DNA of 64,000 nt from Trebouxia sp. TZW2008 (Eukaryota; Chlorophyta; Trebouxiophyceae; Trebouxiales; Trebouxiaceae). The position numbers were made by a program, and so were the translations under genes. Position 1 is the first letter of the stretch; each line of letters opens with the position of its first letter. A model generated the notes under the pieces. That model made no database searches and had not been told where the DNA came from. It worked only from the letters and a program-made list of their open reading frames with translations. Below are positions 58,834-64,000 of the stretch, piece after piece. The stretch covers positions 1-64,000 of the forward strand of contig BDIU01000309.1 in assembly GCA_002118135.1 (NCBI GenBank), read 5' to 3'.

Positions 58834-61344
58834 ATGCCCACTTTGCTGGCTCTTCTGGTCTTCAGCTTAGCAGCAGGAGCGGGGGCGCAAGAAAATGTTC
58901 CTTGCGCTGTGACCAATTCATACGACTTTCAGTACGGCATCGCAAACGTGCAAGATTGCAGCGTTTTGGAGTTGCAGAATAGTGTTCAGCTGACAGCGAC
59001 AGCCTTTGCAACAGCCTTGACAATTGCTGATGAGAGCTTGACAATTCGCCCAAGCCCGACAGCAGGACCAGAAGTTGTTCTGGATTTCGGCAACTATGAG
59101 CTCAACAGCAAAATCTTGGTCACAGGCAGCTCAGTGGTCTCTTTTGACAACATCACGTTGCAGAACTATGCAGCGACGTCCGTGCAGAATGGCACAACTT
59201 CTACCTTCATGGCTCTGTTTCAGTTTGACAGCACAGCCACATTGTTTCTCAGCAATGTTCACTTCCTTGTGGATGCCGGGCGCTGTTTGCTAGATCCCAA
59301 CTACGCAAACGAGCTCGCCGCTCCCAGGCTTGCATGGTCAGCACTGCTAGCAGCCTTTGCTATGTTGCTCTTTTTCAGCATTTGCAGCCTCAACCTTGCT
59401 GTCGTGGATATTTTTTTGGCCTTTGCTGCTGGTAATGCGTCGGCAACAGGCTGCAAACAATTTTGCAGGCTGCAATCACTGCACACAGACTCTTTCCAGG
59501 GCAGTCAGGGTGCTGATGGGGTGTACAACGTAGTCCATGCAGTGGTACGTTCATCGTGCAGTGCATGATCATCACGCAACAGCACAAAGAAATCTGTCTG
59601 AATGCAATCTTGCAGCGTTAATGCACCTCAAGACAGCAATCTCACATGCCTGCAAGCAATGCTGCCATGTAGGGTTCAGGTCAGCCTAAACCCTAAACTC
59701 AAGTTCAAAGTGCTGCAGGCGCCAATCATGTTCAACCGGCAGAATCTGACAGCCATTGTGCTTACTGACGACTCTGCCACAGCCACATTCACCAACTGCA
59801 GCTTTTCCTGCCCTGATGTTTCTGAGCATCTCTCATCATACCAGATTGTGACACGTGTCTGGACTCCACTTGAGCTGCTGAGCTCCATGAGCCTGCCAAA
59901 CTCTCAACTGATATTACTTCAGCAGAGCTTGACAACGCCAAACAACACATGGGGAGCATCACCACTCCTGATTGCTGAATCCAGGTGCTCGGCTGTCATC
60001 GCATGAACTGTTGCTGTTGCACTTTTGTTCTGGCTTGCATTTCATCAAATGACAGGCATGTCAGCTTGCCATGCGGCAATGTCAGGGGCATGGTAAGGAA
60101 GCAGAAGACTGAACTGACACAAATGGACACAGGCTTACATGAACACTTGTTCGTACTATCACTCTGCAGGCTGTACCTCATAGCAATTTATGACACTATT
60201 GTTACAGTGCTCCATTGGCTCTCCACCATTCAAGAGGGTCTCAACAATTTTACTCAGAATGCATGCGCAGCTTCTATGCCAGCATCAGCTGTGACTATGG
60301 CCATGCTGCGTTCACTGGTCATAGTGATGCTAAGCTGATTTCATGTTCTGCAGGACAATACACCTGGTCGGCTTGCCAAATGCCACTTTGCAGATGCAGC
60401 AGGGCAGTGTGGCAAGCGCGCTGACAAACCCAGCTGATTCTGCCATGGTTCTGCCCAATGAACCACTGCCGCAACCAGGCAACATGCTATCATGGACAAT
60501 CAATGACAACACCGATCTGCTGCAAGTCGGCTATCTGGGCAGTCTGACCATACAAGAGTTGGCTCTGAAGCTGCCGGAGCCTTGCTGTGTGATGATTTCC
60601 CTCGTGGGTTCTTGGTATTTCAGCAACCAGCCACTGCCTTGGAGCATTTTTGGCACAATTCTGCCTGGAGCATTCAGTGTGCAGACGGTCAGAGTCCCAC
60701 AGCTCAATGCGCCTGCGTACCTGGTTCTGCGAGACGTGACAATTGAGTATGCGTCCTGTGACGCCTCCTTTGCAGCAGCAGCAGCAACGCTGATCAGCAA
60801 AGCCAGCGCACAGTATGAAGACACAAACATCAATGTCATCAGCTACAACAACTCGACTATTGTGTGCAATCCCTGCCTGTTCCAAGGATCTGAGCAAGTG
60901 CCGTCAGCGTATAGCAATGCAGTCTCACAGGTGCAGCTGTACAACACCAACATCACTTGTCTAGGGGCGGGTAACAGCAGCGCAAATGGCACAAGTAGTA
61001 ATGCTGCCACAGCCGCGCAGCATCCGCCACCAGTTGCCACAGCTGGGGCAGCCTGGGCACCGCCGGTCTGGCTGCCTGTTTTGTTAGCGATAGTGACTTG
61101 TGTGTTTGTGGTCGTGGGATTGACGGCTATGTGGCTTTATCTCAGCAGGCAAAAGGAGACTGCTCAGTTTAGCAATCTCAGAGAAATAAGGTCTCTGCCA
61201 GATCAGCTCACTAGACGAGGATCAAATGGGGGTGTGAACCTTGCACATACGCTTAGAACCAAGTCATCACTGGGACTAGGAACTCCAGGTGTTCAGAAAA
61301 GTAAGCTGTCTATTGTGTACTCTGCACAACAAGATCTAGAGTAA
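58834..61344 (+). CDS. Unknown type I membrane glycoprotein
   Basis: The start MPTLLALLVFSLAAGAGAQE is a good signal peptide. The ectodomain, in exons at 58834 to about 59544, about 59614-59982 and 60353-61344, is rich in Thr/Asn/Ser with many N-glycosylation sequons (NGT, NNS, NAT). It has short beta-like repeats such as VVSFDNITLQNY and ATATFTNCSF, recalling right-handed beta-helix (pectin-lyase-like) extracellular proteins. One transmembrane helix (WLPVLLAIVTCVFVVVGLTA) precedes a basic 60-residue tail ending SAQQDLE. The junction AES|R into 60353 is in frame; the first junction is unresolved. The function is unknown; a cell-surface or wall-associated role is inferred. Confidence 0.7.
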
Positions 61345-62192
61345 CACACAGGCTCATTTTGGTTTCTGCTCATTGCCTTCTATAGTATGATAGACTTTTT
61401 GGGGCTCAAAACTGTTTTTGCTCACTGACAGACATTGTCTGGAGATGTGTATCACGAGTGTACAATTCTTTACATGTGACCCTTCTAATCAAGCCTTGTG
61501 GTGTTCAGGCAGCTGCTTTTTGGGTTTGAGTTGAGCATCAGTATAGATCCTGCTTGTGTACTGCAGTCACAGCCAGCTTCTACAGGCTTGAGAATGAAGT
61601 TCAATATGGTGGATCGCATGACTATGAATTGCAACTATGATCCTGTTTAGACATATGTATGAGTCTCATGGTTGATTGGTTTCAGCACTAGCAACTATCA
61701 GAAGGTGAATGAAGCTTGTAGCAGTTTTGGCATAGAATCAAATGGGTTGATCCGATGACCGTGATCATGAATCGCAAACGACGACAATCTTACGCTCACG
61801 TTTGAATTCTGTCATGATCAGATATACAAATCGCCTCAGTCAGCTTCAGCCCTAGCTCAGTCAAAGCTAGCATGCACCAGATCCTGTCCATGTCATGACT
61901 CAGCGCCAGACTTTATTGGTCTTTTACAAGAATGCTACGTTCGATCCTATTGCAGCTGCAATCAGAGCACATCACACACAAGCTAACTCACAATGCAGAG
62001 GCTGCAACTCAGCTGAGCATGACAGTCTGCGCACCGGCTGGGCAACCACAACAACAAAACACCGTTGACATGGACACAGGCCTGCTTGACTTGACATTTA
62101 GGCTAAGATAATCACAACAGCCTAACATGCAACGAAATTGTAAATCTTCTCCTGCAATCTGTGCGAGTTGAGCAGCAACAGTGCTGTTGCCT
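61345..62192. other. Convergent 3' region
   Basis: The membrane-protein gene (plus) and eIF5B (minus) converge here. No coding exon was seen; this is presumably 3' UTRs. Confidence 0.55.
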
Positions 62193-64000
62193 CAGTCTAT
62201 CCGGAAAGTAGACTTCAGCTTGACAACAAGCCTCCAGTCATCCTTGGTCATGTCCTCTTTGAAATGCTGTTTCAACAGATCAATGGACTTGCGAGAGATT
62301 TTGCTGACAAGCGGATCCTGCAAGTAGCAAGCTTATGTTGACAACAGGCCTGGAACATCTCTGTTGCAGCTGAATACTACTTATTCAAGACGCAAGCGAC
62401 TGAGATTCTCTTGCCAATTGGCCCAGCTGCTGTCAGAGGCATCATCAAACAGGACAGCAGGAACACAACATGCGTGCCACTGGTGCTTTTGAGTTTGTCA
62501 CTGGGCTCAAAAGTGCTCGTGCAGTCGCTGCAGTGCAGAAAACATGTCAGCTTGAAGACAAGCCAAAACTGGTCAATGTGTACCTTAAAGTCAAAATGAC
62601 GCCCGTACAGCCTTGTGGCCTCGGTTGCGTTTCCTGGCTCAATCTTCATGGCAACAGACTCGCCCTGCTTGGCTGTGTTGACAGGCTTGTGGTTCAGCTC
62701 CATGCTGGCAATGCGCCCAATGTCAATGCCACCTTGTGATGGCACACACAGCGGTGTGCCAACCTGCAACAAGCTTTTGGCATCAGTACTGTGACATGCC
62801 TGCCTGGCCCCAAGGCTTGCTAAACTTGACGCAAGCCTTCTTGCAAGGCATGCAGTTGGTGGAACAAAGGCATTCACTGATGTCTGCCAATGTCGGTGCG
62901 ACCTTGTGACAAAACACACAGCGGTGTATCAACTTGCAACAAGCTTTGGGTACCAGAGGGGATTTTGCTAAAACTTTTTGCTTAGCGTCAAACTCTCAGT
63001 TAGGACTTGGTGCTCAGTAGTCTGTCTTCAAAGGAAACATTCAGTTGACGGAGCAAAGCAACAAGGACTTTGCATGCCTGCAGGCCAATGACTCTGCAGT
63101 CGGCGGCTCTGTGGGTGCGTAGTGCCCATGTGACCAGCGACCAGACTGGCAAAATGTAGGAGCAGGGAGAAGCAGCCAGCAGCACAGATAGAAGAGGTAT
63201 GGCACCTTTGCAATGCCTTCTTCAATGTCCACTCCGACAACAATGGGGTCCTTCTTGTTGAAGACACAGTTGGGCAGAATGCGCAGGATGCATGGGAAGA
63301 CGGCATCAAATTTGGCAGCCTCCTGCTCCTCATCCTTCACCTGTATTGCAGCATGCAGCTTGCTGATGATAATGTTGATCACGTTCAACATGTTGTGAAT
63401 GTGAGTGAACAGATTATTTGGCGCACAGACCAGCAGGGCTAGGCGTGTGTGCTCAAGCCTTGTCTTGCATACAGCTTGAGTGAGGCTCAGACCACAGCAA
63501 ACTTTTTTTCGTAATGACTGCTTTGGTTACCAAGCAGTTAATCTTACATCAATTGTCCTTACTGAGCAGGACCATTGCAGTCAGAATGCAGTGATTGGGT
63601 ACCAATGGCGTTGTCCTTACATTAAGATTGTCCTTATATTGAGTGTCCTTGCACAGAGAGTTGACTGTACACGCATCCTGACGACGGCAACTTGCACATG
63701 CAGCTTTGCTACAGCCCACCTAAATGATCAGGCCATTTGGCTTAGCATTTCCACAATGACCACAATTGGACATACTGATCGAAGTCTTGCCTAGCTGTAC
63801 AAAACATCCATTACAAGCACAACTGCAAGCACAAACAAGGTTTCGACACATCGAACATACAGATGCAGCAGTCACTTACCGTCTTCAGATAAGCCGTGAA
63901 CTGGTCAAACAGGTGGTAGATGATGTCTGCTGTGAACACTTTGACTCCCAAGCTCTCAGCCATCTCTCTGGCCTCTCTGGTGACAGGCACATCAAAGGCC
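62193..64000 (-). CDS. eIF5B: Translation initiation factor eIF5B, C-terminal part, runs off the window
   Basis: Minus-strand exons, read from the right edge, give [20 protein letters not shown] and [11 protein letters not shown] (64000-about 63890), [15 protein letters not shown] with [20 protein letters not shown] (about 63350-63215), [20 protein letters not shown] with GRHFDFK (about 62765-62585), and [19 protein letters not shown] ending STFRID, TGA (62317-62193). These match domains III-IV of eIF5B, the GTPase that joins ribosomal subunits. The GTPase domain lies beyond the window. One exon edge is duplicated in the adjoining intron. Confidence 0.93.
62700..62960 (-). repeat. Duplicated eIF5B exon 5' end with acceptor (170 bp)
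   Basis: The stretch carrying the acceptor and exon start ([16 protein letters not shown]) at about 62700-62780 is repeated at about 62880-62950. The anchors accttgtga lie at 62731 and 62901. In the copy the acceptor reads ttgcaagttg and the open text is [15 protein letters not shown]. Confidence 0.8.

Noticed and set aside
1..64000. tRNA, rRNA, CRISPR, bacterial operon or viral elements
   Set aside because: No cloverleaf, rRNA motif, regular CRISPR spacing or viral gene was seen; the tandem arrays have no unique spacers and lie in spliced eukaryotic genes.

Overview
The window is nuclear DNA of an intron-rich eukaryote, most likely a green alga (Chlorophyta). Base composition is moderate. 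Introns are short and mostly GT-AG, with frequent tgcag 3' ends and mostly phase 0. The gene set includes plant-lineage families: an OSB-type PDF motif and a plant-type isoprenylcysteine methylesterase. A trebouxiophyte is a reasonable guess, but the sequence alone does not prove it. Exon boundaries were read by eye from splice signals, reading frame and remembered protein families; no search was run.

Layout, left to right. A USP-like gene (minus, 5' end unresolved) faces a large kelch-BTB gene (plus, 2323-9776). About 3.1 kb of poorly understood sequence follows. Next come a GYF-domain gene (12899-14887, plus) and PEX2 (15170-17409, minus), which is divergent from a DDX42-type DEAD-box helicase (17755-26593, plus). 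A small unknown gene (27546-28379, plus) precedes a coiled-coil protein kinase (29433-36230, minus) and an unknown hydrophobic protein (36457-38346, minus). A 2.3 kb spacer with a MITE-like inverted repeat leads to ICME methylesterase (40658-44391, plus) and organellar ribosomal protein bL25 (45298-47238, plus). Then, on the minus strand: an intronless unknown gene (48152-48967), a gutted SNF2/RAD5 remnant (50613-51830), an OSB-like gene with an in-frame TAG (52241-53313) and DNA polymerase eta (54608-58467). Pol eta is divergent from a type I membrane protein (58834-61344, plus). The 3' part of eIF5B (62193-64000, minus) ends the window.

Most genes are unrelated housekeeping genes: peroxisome import, RNA splicing, protein methylester turnover, organelle translation, translesion synthesis and translation initiation. 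They are not an operon or a functional cluster. Head-to-head pairs (PEX2/DDX42, pol eta/membrane protein, USP/kelch-BTB, hydrophobic protein/ICME) suggest shared promoters.

The most striking feature is shared by most of the larger genes. Short stretches spanning an exon edge, its splice site and some adjoining intron have been tandemly copied 2 to 6 times, often with exact periods (28, 58, 61, 99, about 130 and about 184 bp). The copies keep usable-looking splice sites. I count more than a dozen such arrays in at least six unrelated genes. One extends past a stop codon and several lie wholly inside introns. This looks like a genome-wide process generating decoy or alternative exon ends.
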